Source of the DNA: Clostridioides difficile
Lineage (GTDB): Bacteria > Bacillota > Clostridia > Peptostreptococcales > Peptostreptococcaceae
NCBI RefSeq assembly: GCF_900243075.1
Contig: NZ_OEZH01000134.1
Coordinates: 1 to 45,272, forward strand
Direction: 5' to 3'
Length of the DNA: 45,272 nucleotides
Shown here: positions 26,877 to 36,426 of the stretch, in pieces
Position numbering within the stretch: position 1 is the stretch's first letter
How the letters are laid out: each line of letters opens with the position of its first letter
The notes under the pieces: model-generated
Database searches by the model: none
What the model saw: the letters and a program-made list of their open reading frames with translations, nothing else
What the model was told of the DNA's origin: nothing
Made by a program: the position numbers and the translations under genes

Positions 26877-27611
26877 ATGAAAGATTACAGAGAAGATAAT
26901 GAAAGATTTGATAAAGAGAATTGTGGTGAAGAATCTAGTTGTGAAGAAAGAGAATGTATAAAACAATTTGGTACCAATGAAATGCCACCTCAACCTCCTA
27001 AAGATATTCAATGTATAACTATAATTGGAGAAATTGAGGGACATTTTATAGGAAATCCTCAAAAAAAAGCTACAAAGTATGAGCATATAATTCCAATGTT
27101 ATATTCAATTGAGGAAAGTAATGATGTTAAAGGAGTACTAGTTGTTTTAAACACTGTTGGAGGAGATATTGAAGCAGGTCTAGCTATTGCAGAACTTTTA
27201 AACAGTACATCTAAGAAAGTAGTTACTCTTGTTCTAGGAGGAAGCCATAGTATAGGAGTTCCTCTTGCTACAGCAGGAGATTACTCATTTATAGCACCAA
27301 CAGCAACCATGATTATACATCCTGTGAGAACTACTGGTCTTGTGATTGGTATAAATGAGACCTTTGAATATTTTAAAAAGATGCAAGATAGAATAATTCA
27401 ATTTATAACAAGAACATCAAATATCAAAAAAGATGTACTTGAGAAACTTATGCATGAAAAAGACGAGCTTGTAAGTGATGTTGGTAGTGTATTAATAGGA
27501 AAAGAAGCTGTAGATTATGGGCTTATAGATGAAGTCGGAGGACTAAAGGAAGCTCTTAAAAAATTAAAAGAACTTATAAAAGAATCTGAGGACGAAAAAA
27601 ATAATGATTAA
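26877..27611 (+). CDS. tepA: TepA-like ClpP-class serine peptidase
   Basis: This 244-aa cytosolic protein has a ClpP/SppA-like crotonase fold. After an acidic N-terminal extension (1-45) come LNTVGGDIEAGLAIAELL, the nucleophile region GGSHSIGVPLA (Ser125 aligned with the ClpP serine), TATMIIHPVR (His148) and a C-terminal helix. In Bacillus, TepA lies next to spoIIIE/ftsK as here; it was named for a link to protein export and is also linked to spore protein turnover. The frame opens at TTG 26871, but AGGAG (26865-26869) is best spaced from ATG 26877. Cys-rich residues near the N-terminus (four Cys in 16-27) are unusual. Confidence 0.85.
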   Translation: MKDYREDNERFDKENCGEESSCEERECIKQFGTNEMPPQPPKDIQCITIIGEIEGHFIGNPQKKATKYEHIIPMLYSIEESNDVKGVLVVLNTVGGDIEAGLAIAELLNSTSKKVVTLVLGGSHSIGVPLATAGDYSFIAPTATMIIHPVRTTGLVIGINETFEYFKKMQDRIIQFITRTSNIKKDVLEKLMHEKDELVSDVGSVLIGKEAVDYGLIDEVGGLKEALKKLKELIKESEDEKNND

Positions 27612-27660
27612 AATTTGTTTAAATAATAAAATTTATGATATAATGATGTAATAAAGTAGG

Positions 27661-27691
27661 AGTGTTAGTGTTAAGGCATTAGCACTTTTTG
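27661..27691 (+). terminator. Terminator of tepA
   Basis: AGTGTTAGTG (27661-27670) pairs with CATTAGCACT (27677-27686), including two G-U pairs, and TTTT follows. It lies upstream of spoIIIE and may act in its leader as well. Confidence 0.7.
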
Positions 27692-27733
27692 CTGTGAAGG
27701 GGTAAAACTTGCTAAAAATAAGGAGTGATATTA

Positions 27734-30145
27734 ATGGCCACGAAAAAGAAGAAAAAAAAGAAGGTGAATACCTTAAGTTTTAATGCAGAATATCATAATT
27801 TAATAACAATATTTGTAGGTGTATTTTTATTATATAGTTTAAATTCTAATTCTATGGGATGGGTACCTGTGTTAATGCAAAATCTTTTTAAAGGACTATT
27901 TGGAGGGCTTTCTATAGCAATACCATTTATAGTAATTATAACAGGACTTCTAGGTTTTTTTGATGGAAATGAATATATATATAGGCTAAGAAAAACTAAA
28001 CTATACTACATAATTATTTTATTTATCTTTGTATTTTATGGATTATTAAATGCAGGAACTATTCCTGTAGATAGCCCACTAAAAGGTAATATGTTTGATG
28101 ATGTTATGAAATTGGGTGTAAGTGGACAAGGTAGTGGTTTGATAGCAACAACTATTGCGTATTACATGAGCAAAATATTTGGAATAGCAGGTGGATGGTT
28201 AATAAGTATCTTTGCCCTTATACTTTCTATAATGTTTATATTTAATATTTCTATAAAAGATTTGATATCAAATGCAAAATCAAAATCTAAAGCATCAAAA
28301 GATAGTAATTTAACATTTAAAGATAAAATTGCAAATATGAAGAAATCTGCAATAGATATGATGACTGATGAAGTAGATGACACTACTATAAACAAGAAAC
28401 CAGGATTCTTTAAAGGATTGATGTCAAAAGGTCGTAATAATGAAGATGAAGAAGATGAATATTTTGAAGCGGAAAATGGTGATGGTGTTGATGATAAGAC
28501 TATTAAAATAGTTGGATTTAATAAGGCAGAAGATGAATACTTAGAAATATTAGAAGGAACTCAAAGTATGCCAGAGCTAGATGTTTTAAAAGAATTACAA
28601 AAAGCTACAAATGAAAGTCCAGTTGTAGATACTAAACCAGAAAAAAAAGTTGATATAAGTAAATCTAATTACAATATAGAAAAAACTCAACCTATGAGTA
28701 TTATAGCAGAGCCAGTTAATGAAGATTATTCAAACTATAAAAAGCCTAGCATTGAGCTTTTAAACAAAGTAAATAAGAAGTCTGATGAAAATGGTAAAAA
28801 GAAAGTATTAAAAAATGCTTCTCTTTTAGAAAAGACACTATCAGATTTTGGGGTAGAAGCAAAAATTAATCAAGTTACAGTTGGACCTACTATAACAAGA
28901 TATGAGATACAACCAAGTCCAGGAGTAAAAGTAAGTAAAATTGTAAATTTAACTGATGACATAGCTTTAAGTCTAGCAGCTAAAAGTATAAGAATTGAAG
29001 CACCAATTCCTGGGAAAAGTGCAATTGGAATAGAAGTTCCAAATGAAGAGGCTCAAATGGTTGGAGTAAGAGAAGTTCTAGAAAGTGATGAATTTAATAA
29101 TTTTAATTCTCCTCTTGCAATGGGACTTGGAAAAGATGTAGCAGGTAAAATTATAATTGGAGATATAGGTAAGATGCCACACTTACTTATAGCTGGTTCT
29201 ACAGGTTCAGGAAAGAGTGTGTGCGTAAATACTTTGATAAGTAGTATATTATATAAGGCAAACCCTGATGAAGTAAAATTATTATTAATAGACCCAAAAG
29301 TAGTTGAACTTGCAAATTATAATGGAATACCACATTTATTAATACCAGTAGTTACTGACCCTAAAAAAGCTGCAAATGCTTTAAATTGGGCAGTTACAGA
29401 GATGAATAGAAGATATAAGTTATTTGCAGATGCTCAAGTAAAAGATGTAACAAGTTATAATGAGAAAGCAGAAGAAAAATTACCTAAAATAGTAATAATA
29501 ATAGATGAGTTAGCAGACTTAATGATGGCAAGTGCAAATGATGTGGAAGACTATATTTGTAGACTAGCTCAAATGGCAAGAGCTGCTGGAATGCACTTAA
29601 TTGTAGCAACTCAAAGACCATCTGTTGACGTTATAACAGGGGTCATAAAGGCCAATATACCATCTAGAATAGCATTTGCTGTATCATCTCAAACAGATTC
29701 AAGAACAATCCTTGATATGGGTGGCGCAGAGAAGCTTCTAGGTAAAGGAGATATGTTATTCTACCCACTTGGTGCAGCAAAGCCAGTTAGACTTCAAGGT
29801 GCATTCATATCAGAGAGCGAATCGGAAAAAGTAATTGATTTCGTAAAAAGTCAGGTTAAAGATGGAATAAAATATGAAGAAGACATAATTGAAACTATAT
29901 CTAAGGTTAATACTTCAAAGAGTAGCGATGAGGATGAATTCTTGAGTGAAGCAATAGAATTTGTTGTGGAGAGTGGTCAAGCATCTGCCTCTATGTTACA
30001 GAGAAGATTTAAAATAGGATTTAATAGAGCAGCTAGACTTATAGACTCTATGGAAGAAAGAGGCATAATTGGAGCAAGTGAGGGAAGTAAACCAAGAAAG
30101 GTATTAATAAGCAAACAGGATTTGCAGAATTTAGAAGGTGAATAG
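27734..30145 (+). CDS. spoIIIE: DNA translocase FtsK/SpoIIIE
   Basis: This hexameric membrane-anchored ATPase pumps DNA through closing septa. The 803-aa protein has a Lys-rich start, about four membrane helices (20-180), an acidic variable linker (about 190-350) and the alpha-beta motor with Walker A GSTGSGKS (488-495), [11 protein letters not shown] (Walker B) and [12 protein letters not shown]. The C-terminal gamma domain ends with [19 protein letters not shown]. The frame opens at GTG 27725, but that lies in the ribosome binding site AGGAG (27721-27725), so ATG 27734 is used. In a spore former it may serve in vegetative division, in sporulation, or both. It leads directly into mnmH with a 2-nt gap. 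Confidence 0.93.
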   Translation: MATKKKKKKKVNTLSFNAEYHNLITIFVGVFLLYSLNSNSMGWVPVLMQNLFKGLFGGLSIAIPFIVIITGLLGFFDGNEYIYRLRKTKLYYIIILFIFVFYGLLNAGTIPVDSPLKGNMFDDVMKLGVSGQGSGLIATTIAYYMSKIFGIAGGWLISIFALILSIMFIFNISIKDLISNAKSKSKASKDSNLTFKDKIANMKKSAIDMMTDEVDDTTINKKPGFFKGLMSKGRNNEDEEDEYFEAENGDGVDDKTIKIVGFNKAEDEYLEILEGTQSMPELDVLKELQKATNESPVVDTKPEKKVDISKSNYNIEKTQPMSIIAEPVNEDYSNYKKPSIELLNKVNKKSDENGKKKVLKNASLLEKTLSDFGVEAKINQVTVGPTITRYEIQPSPGVKVSKIVNLTDDIALSLAAKSIRIEAPIPGKSAIGIEVPNEEAQMVGVREVLESDEFNNFNSPLAMGLGKDVAGKIIIGDIGKMPHLLIAGSTGSGKSVCVNTLISSILYKANPDEVKLLLIDPKVVELANYNGIPHLLIPVVTDPKKAANALNWAVTEMNRRYKLFADAQVKDVTSYNEKAEEKLPKIVIIIDELADLMMASANDVEDYICRLAQMARAAGMHLIVATQRPSVDVITGVIKANIPSRIAFAVSSQTDSRTILDMGGAEKLLGKGDMLFYPLGAAKPVRLQGAFISESESEKVIDFVKSQVKDGIKYEEDIIETISKVNTSKSSDEDEFLSEAIEFVVESGQASASMLQRRFKIGFNRAARLIDSMEERGIIGASEGSKPRKVLISKQDLQNLEGE

Positions 30146-30147
30146 AA

Positions 30148-31206
30148 TTGTCAGTTATAAAAATAGAAAAAGCACTTAAGCTAGATAAAGTAATATTCGT
30201 AGATGTAAGAACAGAAGGGGAATATGAAGAGGACCATATATTGAATTCAATTAATATGCCTCTTTTTAAAAATAATGAGCATAATGAAGTTGGAACAATT
30301 TATAAAATGCAGGGAAAACATGAAGCAATACAAAAGGGTTTTGACTATGTATCGTATAAATTAAAAGATATATATTTACAAGCAGCAGAGCTTACAGCAA
30401 ATTATGATAATATTGTCATATATTGTGCAAGAGGTGGGATGAGAAGTGGAAGTATAGTAAATTTATTATCATCATTAGGTGTAAATGTATATCAACTTGA
30501 AGGTGGATATAAGGCTTATAGAAATTTTGTTTTAGAGTATTTAAGGAATATAATGGATACAAAAAACTTTGTATCTGTTCATGGATTGACTGGCACAGGA
30601 AAGACTGATTTACTACATTTATTAGAAAGAAAAGGAATAGATGTATTGGATTTAGAGGGGATAGCTAGAAACAGTGGTTCTACTTTTGGTTTTATAACAT
30701 TTGATAAAAAACCACCATCTCAAAAGAACTTTGAAACGAAATTATTTGAAAGTATATTTTTCTCAAAAGAGAATTATATATTTGTTGAGAGTGAAAGTAA
30801 ACGAGTTGGAAGTGTTACAGTTCCAAATGAGATTTTTGAGGCAATGACACGAGAAGGATATCACATATTGTTAAATTGTGATATTGAAAATAGAGTTAAT
30901 AGACTTTGTAGAGATTACATTTATGATAAAGATGAAGACAATATATTGGTCTTAAAAGAATGTATAAATAAATTTAGAAAAAGATTGGGTCATAAAGTAG
31001 TAGATGATTATATTGATTTATTAGAATTAGGTAAATATAAAGAACTTGTAAGAAGGTATCTTTTAGAATACTATGACCCATTGTATATGCATTCAGTGGA
31101 GAAATATAAGTACAATAAGATTATAAATTTTAATGATACACAAAAGGCTTTGGAAGATGTTATAGATTTATATGAGAGCATATTGGAAGGAGATAGGAAA
31201 TGTTAA
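30148..31206 (+). CDS. mnmH: tRNA 2-selenouridine synthase MnmH (SelU)
   Basis: MnmH converts 2-thiouridine at the wobble position of certain tRNAs to 2-selenouridine using selenophosphate, via a geranylated intermediate. The 352-aa protein has an N-terminal rhodanese domain with the reactive Cys93 in YCARGGMRSG, and a P-loop domain with Walker A HGLTGTGKTD (Gly146-Thr153). It starts at TTG 30148, with AAGGTG (30135-30140) 7 nt upstream. It follows spoIIIE by 2 nt and overlaps rimO by 7 nt. Its presence implies the organism makes selenophosphate, as expected of clostridia with selenoprotein Stickland reductases. Confidence 0.93.
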   Translation: MSVIKIEKALKLDKVIFVDVRTEGEYEEDHILNSINMPLFKNNEHNEVGTIYKMQGKHEAIQKGFDYVSYKLKDIYLQAAELTANYDNIVIYCARGGMRSGSIVNLLSSLGVNVYQLEGGYKAYRNFVLEYLRNIMDTKNFVSVHGLTGTGKTDLLHLLERKGIDVLDLEGIARNSGSTFGFITFDKKPPSQKNFETKLFESIFFSKENYIFVESESKRVGSVTVPNEIFEAMTREGYHILLNCDIENRVNRLCRDYIYDKDEDNILVLKECINKFRKRLGHKVVDDYIDLLELGKYKELVRRYLLEYYDPLYMHSVEKYKYNKIINFNDTQKALEDVIDLYESILEGDRKC

Positions 31207-32534
31207 AGATAGCATTAGAATCATTAGGATGCTCAAAAAATTTAGTAGATGCAGAAATAATGATGGGAATTTTAAATAAAAAAGGCTATAAATTAATTGG
31301 AGATTTTGAAGAAGCTGATGTAATTATAGTAAATACATGTGGTTTTATAGAGTCAGCTAAACAAGAATCTATTGATACAATAATAGACTTTGCAGAATTA
31401 AAACAAACTGGCAACTTAAAATTGTTGATAGTAACAGGGTGTCTAGCACAAAGATATTCTGAAGAATTAAAAGCTGAAATTCCTGAAATAGATGCTATAG
31501 TAGGTACAGGAAGTTATCAAAATATAGATGAAATACTAAAAGAGCTAAGTGAAAAACATCAAATTGTAAGTCTTGATGATATAGAATTTGTATTCAATGA
31601 AGATTTACCGAGATATGTATCTACACCTAGTTATATGGCATATTTAAAAATTGGAGAAGGATGCTCTAATAATTGTACTTACTGCATAATACCAAAATTA
31701 AGAGGTAAATATAGAAGTAGAAAATTTGAAGATATAATTAAAGAGGCTAATAAATTAGCTGAATCTGGAGTAAGAGAACTTGTAGTTATAGCACAAGATA
31801 CTACAAAGTATGGTTTTGATTTATATGGAAAAGAAAGACTATCAGAGCTTTTAGAAGAACTTGCAAAGATAGATGGATTTAAGTGGATAAGAGTTATGTA
31901 TTCATATCCAGAATCTATAACAGAAGAATTGGTACAAGTTATAAAGAAATATGATAATATATGTAGTTACTTTGATATGCCAATACAACATGCAAGTAAC
32001 AATATTTTAAAATTAATGAATAGAAAAACTACTAAAGAAGATATCTTAGATAAAATTAATCTTATAAGAAGTAATATACCAGATGCAATACTTAGAACTA
32101 CGATAATAGTAGGATTTCCAGGTGAAACAGAAGATGATTTTAGACAACTTGTGGACTTTGTTAAAGAAGTTAAGTTTGATAGACTTGGTGCATTTGCATA
32201 TTCAAGAGAAGAAGATACACCAGCAGATAGATTGCCAAATCATATAGATGAAGAAGTAAAAATACAGAGAAGAGATACTTTAATGATGATTCAACAAAAA
32301 ATATCTGAAGAGCTCAATGATAAAAAAATAGGAAAAACATATGAGGTGCTAATAGAAGAGCAGATAGAAGATAATGTGTATACGGGAAGAACACAAGGCG
32401 ATGCAGAAGAAATTGACAGTATAGTATATGTGAAAAGCGTAGACAATCTTGAAGTAGGAGAATTTGTAAGTGTTCAAATAAATGATGCAATGGAATACGA
32501 TTTAATGGGAGATGTTTTATATGAACTTGCCTAA
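31200..32534 (+). CDS. rimO: Ribosomal protein S12 methylthiotransferase RimO
   Basis: RimO is a radical-SAM enzyme that adds a methylthio group to an aspartate of S12. The 444-aa protein has the N-terminal UPF0004 domain with cluster cysteines Cys11 (LGCSKN) and Cys47 (NTCGF) plus a third in VTGCLAQRY, the radical-SAM CSNNCTYC (Cys155, Cys159, Cys162), and a C-terminal TRAM domain. GSYQN and DTTKYGFDLYG are RimO-type rather than MiaB-type features. It overlaps mnmH by 7 nt and pgsA by 14 nt, so the group is translationally coupled. Confidence 0.95.
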   Translation: MLKIALESLGCSKNLVDAEIMMGILNKKGYKLIGDFEEADVIIVNTCGFIESAKQESIDTIIDFAELKQTGNLKLLIVTGCLAQRYSEELKAEIPEIDAIVGTGSYQNIDEILKELSEKHQIVSLDDIEFVFNEDLPRYVSTPSYMAYLKIGEGCSNNCTYCIIPKLRGKYRSRKFEDIIKEANKLAESGVRELVVIAQDTTKYGFDLYGKERLSELLEELAKIDGFKWIRVMYSYPESITEELVQVIKKYDNICSYFDMPIQHASNNILKLMNRKTTKEDILDKINLIRSNIPDAILRTTIIVGFPGETEDDFRQLVDFVKEVKFDRLGAFAYSREEDTPADRLPNHIDEEVKIQRRDTLMMIQQKISEELNDKKIGKTYEVLIEEQIEDNVYTGRTQGDAEEIDSIVYVKSVDNLEVGEFVSVQINDAMEYDLMGDVLYELA

Positions 32535-33063
32535 CAAATTAACTTTGTTTAGAATATTTTTAATACCAGTATTTGTTTTAATTATGTTACTCAATGTACC
32601 AAATAAGTTTTTAATAGCTTGTATTATTTTTATAATAGCTTCAATTACGGATGCTTTAGATGGAAAAATAGCTAGAAAATACAACTTAGTTACTGACTTT
32701 GGAAAGTTTATGGACCCATTAGCAGATAAGCTATTGGTTATTTCAGCACTTACATGTATGATAGAAGACCATCTTGTAAGTAGTTGGATGGTAATTATAA
32801 TTGTAGCTAGAGAGCTTACAGTTAGCATATTAAGAGCTATAGCAGCGGCAGATGGGAAAGTAATTGCAGCTGGCAACAGTGGAAAACTTAAAACGATAAC
32901 TCAAATGGTATCGATAGTGTTTTTATTGATAGGTGCTCAGTTTGAAAATGGATTAATATTAAACATAGGTGGAATTCTTATTCTTATAGCTACACTACTT
33001 ACTTTATATTCTGGGTGGGAATACTTATATAAAAATAAAGAGCTTTTTATGTCTTCTAAGTAA
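32521..33063 (+). CDS. pgsA: CDP-diacylglycerol-glycerol-3-phosphate 3-phosphatidyltransferase
   Basis: PgsA makes phosphatidylglycerol phosphate, the committed step to phosphatidylglycerol and cardiolipin, in the membrane. The 180-aa protein has about five or six membrane helices and the full CDP-alcohol phosphotransferase motif: Asp44, DGKIAR (Asp47-Arg52), Gly61, Asp65 and Asp69. The frame opens at ATG 32512, but GGGAG (32507-32511) abuts that codon and is properly spaced from ATG 32521. The gene overlaps the end of rimO by 14 nt and ends the spoIIIE-mnmH-rimO-pgsA run. Confidence 0.94.
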   Translation: MNLPNKLTLFRIFLIPVFVLIMLLNVPNKFLIACIIFIIASITDALDGKIARKYNLVTDFGKFMDPLADKLLVISALTCMIEDHLVSSWMVIIIVARELTVSILRAIAAADGKVIAAGNSGKLKTITQMVSIVFLLIGAQFENGLILNIGGILILIATLLTLYSGWEYLYKNKELFMSSK

Positions 33064-33134
33064 ATAGTTATGCTTTAATAAATAAAAATTAATGATTAAT
33101 AAATAAAAAATAACAACTTGAAATTTTAAAAAGA

Positions 33135-33168
33135 TAAAAAAGGGTATACTATTATAGTATACCTCTTT
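33135..33168 (+). terminator. Terminator of the spoIIIE-pgsA operon
   Basis: GGTATACTA (33143-33151) pairs with TAGTATACC (33155-33163) around a 3-nt loop, flanked by an A-run before and CTTTT after. Confidence 0.88.
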
Positions 33169-33267
33169 TCATTTTAAGAATATTTTCTTTTGTGTATATA
33201 ATTATTAATAATGGTTTATAAATAAAATGTAATGAATAAAAATATAATCATTAGTAGCGTTTTTAAA

Positions 33268-33296
33268 TTGACTAGGTTTGATTTATGTTATATAAT
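33268..33296 (+). promoter_or_regulatory. Promoter of recA
   Basis: TTGACT (33268-33273) and TATAAT (33291-33296) are spaced by exactly 17 bp, a near-consensus sigma-A promoter. Transcription should start around 33303. Confidence 0.8.
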
Positions 33297-33311
33297 TAAT
33301 ATATAACAGGA

Positions 33312-33323
33312 GAACAAATGTTT
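33312..33323 (+). promoter_or_regulatory. LexA (SOS) box of recA
   Basis: GAAC-AAAT-GTTT (33312-33323) matches the Firmicute LexA operator core GAAC-N4-GTTY. It lies about 10-20 nt downstream of the predicted transcription start, consistent with LexA repression of recA by blocking the promoter or early elongation. Confidence 0.7.
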
Positions 33324-33350
33324 GTAGATAAATGAAGGGATGGTATAGAG

Positions 33351-34397
33351 ATGAGTGTAGATCAAGAAAAATTAAAAGCGTTGAATGAAGCTTTAGGTAA
33401 AATTGAAAAAGATTTTGGTAAAGGTTCAGTAATGAAATTGGGAGAAGCAACGTCTATGTCTATAGATGTTATATCAACAGGAGCAATTGGTTTAGATATA
33501 GCAATTGGTATAGGGGGGCTACCTAGAGGGAGAATAGTTGAAGTATATGGTCCAGAATCTTCTGGTAAGACTACTGTTGCGCTTAGTTGTGTAGCATCAG
33601 CTCAAAAAGAAGGAGGAATAGCTGCATTTATAGATGCAGAACATGCACTTGACCCAGTATACGCAAAAGCGTTGGGTGTGGATGTTGATAACCTAATAAT
33701 ATCTCAACCAGATACAGGTGAGCAAGCTTTAGAAATAGCAGAGGCATTAATAAGAAGTGGAGCGATAGATATAATAGTAATAGACTCAGTAGCAGCATTA
33801 GTTCCAAAAGCTGAAATAGATGGAGATATGGGTGATTCTCATGTAGGTTTACAAGCTAGACTTATGTCTCAAGCACTTAGAAAATTAACTGGTTCAATTA
33901 AAAAATCAAATTGTGTTGCTATATTTATAAACCAGTTAAGAGAGAAAGTAGGAATAATGTTTGGAAATCCAGAAACTACTACAGGAGGACGTGCACTAAA
34001 GTTTTATTCATCAGTTAGATTGGATGTTAGAAAAATAGATACAATAAAACAAGGTGATAAAGTTATAGGAAGTAGAACAAGAGTCAAAGTTGTTAAAAAC
34101 AAAGTAGCACCACCATTTAAGCAAGCTGAATTTGATATAATGTATGGAGAGGGTATTTCAAAAATTGGAGACCTTTTAGATATAGCTGCTGATGTAGATA
34201 TAGTTAAAAAATCAGGTTCATGGTATAGTTACAATGATACTAAACTTGGTCAAGGAAGAGAAAATGTAAAAAAATTCCTGGAAGATAATTTAGATTTAAC
34301 TAATGAAATAGACGAGAAAGTAAGAGCATTTTACAATTTAAATGAAGAACGTGAAGAATCAGGTACTTCAGTAGCAAAAGAAATTGTAGAAGAATAA
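33351..34397 (+). CDS. recA: Recombinase RecA
   Basis: RecA is the strand-exchange ATPase and SOS co-protease. The 348-aa protein is full length: N-terminal polymerisation helix, core ATPase with Walker A GPESSGKT (67-74), [16 protein letters not shown], the L2 region around [27 protein letters not shown] and a short acidic C-terminal tail. It is preceded by a near-consensus promoter and a LexA box. No clear terminator separates it from rny, so some read-through is possible. Confidence 0.98.
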   Translation: MSVDQEKLKALNEALGKIEKDFGKGSVMKLGEATSMSIDVISTGAIGLDIAIGIGGLPRGRIVEVYGPESSGKTTVALSCVASAQKEGGIAAFIDAEHALDPVYAKALGVDVDNLIISQPDTGEQALEIAEALIRSGAIDIIVIDSVAALVPKAEIDGDMGDSHVGLQARLMSQALRKLTGSIKKSNCVAIFINQLREKVGIMFGNPETTTGGRALKFYSSVRLDVRKIDTIKQGDKVIGSRTRVKVVKNKVAPPFKQAEFDIMYGEGISKIGDLLDIAADVDIVKKSGSWYSYNDTKLGQGRENVKKFLEDNLDLTNEIDEKVRAFYNLNEEREESGTSVAKEIVEE

Positions 34398-34452
34398 ATA
34401 AAAATACAAAAAAATAACTAGTAATTAAAGACATGCCACGCTCCCTATTAGC

Positions 34453-34481
34453 TTGACACAATGTTGAAAAAATTATAAAAT
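34453..34481 (+). promoter_or_regulatory. Promoter of rny
   Basis: A perfect TTGACA (34453-34458) and TAAAAT (34476-34481) are spaced by 17 bp in the recA-rny gap. This gives rny its own transcript, with a leader of about 95 nt up to the proposed start. Confidence 0.7.
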
Positions 34482-34581
34482 TAAGTGAGGATAAAATATC
34501 TAAATTTAATTTTAATTATTAGGAATATTTTTTAATCATAGTGATGACATTTTGGGATTATTAACGAAGGAGGTGGATGTC

Positions 34582-36114
34582 ATAGATAGTGTAGTAATGA
34601 TTGTAATAGGTGCAGCTGTTGGTATTATAGCTGGATATTTTGTTAGAAAAAATATATCTGAAGCAAAAATTGGACAAGCTGAAAACTTGGCCAAAGAAAT
34701 AATAGATAAAGCACACCACGACTCAGAAACAGTACAAAAAGAAAAATTGCTAGAAGCTAAAGAAGAGATCCATAAGTGGAGAACAGAAGCTGAAAGAGAA
34801 AACAGAGAAAGAAGAACAGAAGTACAAAAGTATGAAAAAAGAGTAGTACAAAAAGAGGAAGTCTTAGATAGAAAATTACAAAATTTAGAATCTAAAGAAG
34901 TAAACCTAAGTGAAAAATTAAAGGTAGTTGAAAAGAAAGAAGAAGAAGTTGAAGTAATAAAAACGCAACAATTGGAAAAATTAGAAAGTATATCAGGAAT
35001 TACTTCTGATAAGGCTAAAGAAATCATCTTAACAAATGCAGAGAGAGATGTAAGACGTGAAATGTCTATAATGATAAAAGAGATAGAAAGTCAAGCTAAA
35101 GAAGAAGCTGATAAGAAATCAAGAGAAATTATAGGATATGCAATTCAAAAATGTGCAGCAGATCACGTAGCCGAAACTACTGTCACAGTAGTAAGCTTAC
35201 CTAATGATGAAATGAAAGGTAGAATAATAGGTAGGGAAGGTAGAAATATAAGGACTTTAGAAACCTTAACAGGTATAGACCTTATAATAGACGACACTCC
35301 AGAAGCCGTAATTTTATCAGGATTTGATCCAATAAGAAGAGAAATTGCAAGAATTGCTCTAGAAAAATTAATAGCAGATGGAAGAATACATCCAGCTAGA
35401 ATTGAAGAAATGGTTGAAAAGGCAAGAAAAGAAGTTGACAATATTATAAAAGAATATGGTGAACAAGCTGCATTTGAAACTAGTGTACATGGAATTCATC
35501 CAGAATTAATAAGATTATTAGGTAGACTTAACTATAGAACTAGTTATGGACAAAATGTTCTTAAACACTCTATAGAAGTTGCTCATATAGCTGGTATAAT
35601 GGCTGCTGAAATAGGAGCAGATATTAGATTGGCTAAAAGAGCAGGTTTATTACATGATATAGGTAAGGCTGTAGACCATGAAATGGAAGGTACACATGTT
35701 GAAATAGGTATGGATTTACTTAGACGTTATAAGGAATCTAAAGAAGTTATACATGCCATGAGTACTCATCATGGAGATTACGAACCTCAAACAGTAGAAG
35801 CTGTATTAGTTACAGCAGCAGATGCAATATCAGCTGCTAGACCTGGTGCTAGAAGAGAAACTTTAGAAGCATATATTAAGAGACTTGAAAAACTAGAGGA
35901 AATAGCTAATTCATATGAAGGTGTAGAGAAATCATTTGCTATACAAGCCGGTAGAGAAATAAGAATAATGGTAAAACCAGAAGCTATAAATGATGAAGAA
36001 ATACACCTATTGGCTAGAGACATGACTAAGAAAATAGAGGATGAACTTGAGTATCCTGGACAAATAAAAGTAAGTATAATAAGAGAAACAAGAGCTATAG
36101 AATATGCGAAGTAA
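34582..36114 (+). CDS. rny: Ribonuclease Y, apparent AUA start
   Basis: RNase Y is a membrane-tethered endoribonuclease that begins decay of many mRNAs. From 34582 the protein has 510 aa: an N-terminal membrane helix (about 4-19) ending GYFVRK, a long coiled coil (about 25-180), a KH domain ([19 protein letters not shown]) and an HD domain with [12 protein letters not shown]. The start is odd. AAGGAGG (34567-34573) has no ATG, GTG or TTG in frame at proper distance; the in-frame codon 8 nt after it is ATA. Beginning there matches the N-terminal length of Bacillus RNase Y best. Alternatives are TTG 34552, with no good ribosome binding site, or ATG 34597, which trims the membrane helix. Confidence 0.9.
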
Positions 36115-36160
36115 AAGAAATAATATCTAAATAATAAGAAAATATTTTTAGAAATTTAAA

Positions 36161-36199
36161 TTTGCCACAAGATACGATAATCTATCTTGTGGCTTTTAA
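36161..36199 (+). terminator. Terminator of rny
   Basis: A perfect 11-bp stem, GCCACAAGATA (36164-36174) with TATCTTGTGGC (36183-36193), is followed by TTTT. Confidence 0.9.
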
Positions 36200-36320
36200 A
36201 TTGTTTAAATTTAATTTTACATAATATGGAAATAATCTAAGTGATAAAAGTGCTACTTACAAAAGATTAATGAAATAAGGACTTATATATGCATTGTTTA
36301 TATAATTATTCAAGTTTGTT

Positions 36321-36329
36321 TGATATAAT
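36321..36329 (+). promoter_or_regulatory. Extended -10 promoter of the GGDEF gene
   Basis: TGA followed by TATAAT (36324-36329) forms an extended -10 element. The leader to the main start codon would be about 90 nt and would include the short ORF at 36391. Confidence 0.5.
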
Positions 36330-36390
36330 AAAGTTGTAAAATAATATATTACTACTTGGAATGATTATATTTAAAGAGGGTGAAAATACA

Positions 36391-36405
36391 ATGAAGCCAA
36401 AATGA
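36391..36405 (+). other. Four-codon upstream ORF (Met-Lys-Pro-Lys)
   Basis: ATG-AAG-CCA-AAA-TGA, preceded by AAAGAGGGTG (36373-36382) about 8 nt upstream, a ribosome binding site as good as that of the main gene. The main ATG (36427) follows 21 nt after the stop, with its own GAGAGGG. This could be a leader peptide, a re-initiation device or the remnant of an earlier start. Confidence 0.45.
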
Positions 36406-36426
36406 GGGTTAAAGAGAGGGCATACT

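Larger units (their letters stand above)
36115..36426. other. Intergenic region between rny and the GGDEF gene
   Basis: About 310 bp. It holds the rny terminator (36161-36199), an extended -10 promoter candidate (36321-36329) and a four-codon ORF with its own ribosome binding site (36391-36405). I looked for a cyclic-di-GMP riboswitch fold ahead of this GGDEF gene and did not see one. Confidence 0.6.

Noticed and set aside
34398-34452. Short ORF beginning ATG-CCA-CGC after recA
   Set aside because: It is seven codons without a ribosome binding site, and it overlaps the rny -35 region.
36200-36426. Cyclic-di-GMP riboswitch ahead of the GGDEF gene
   Set aside because: I looked for the conserved GC-containing tetraloop-receptor fold and saw only AT-rich sequence and a mini-ORF.
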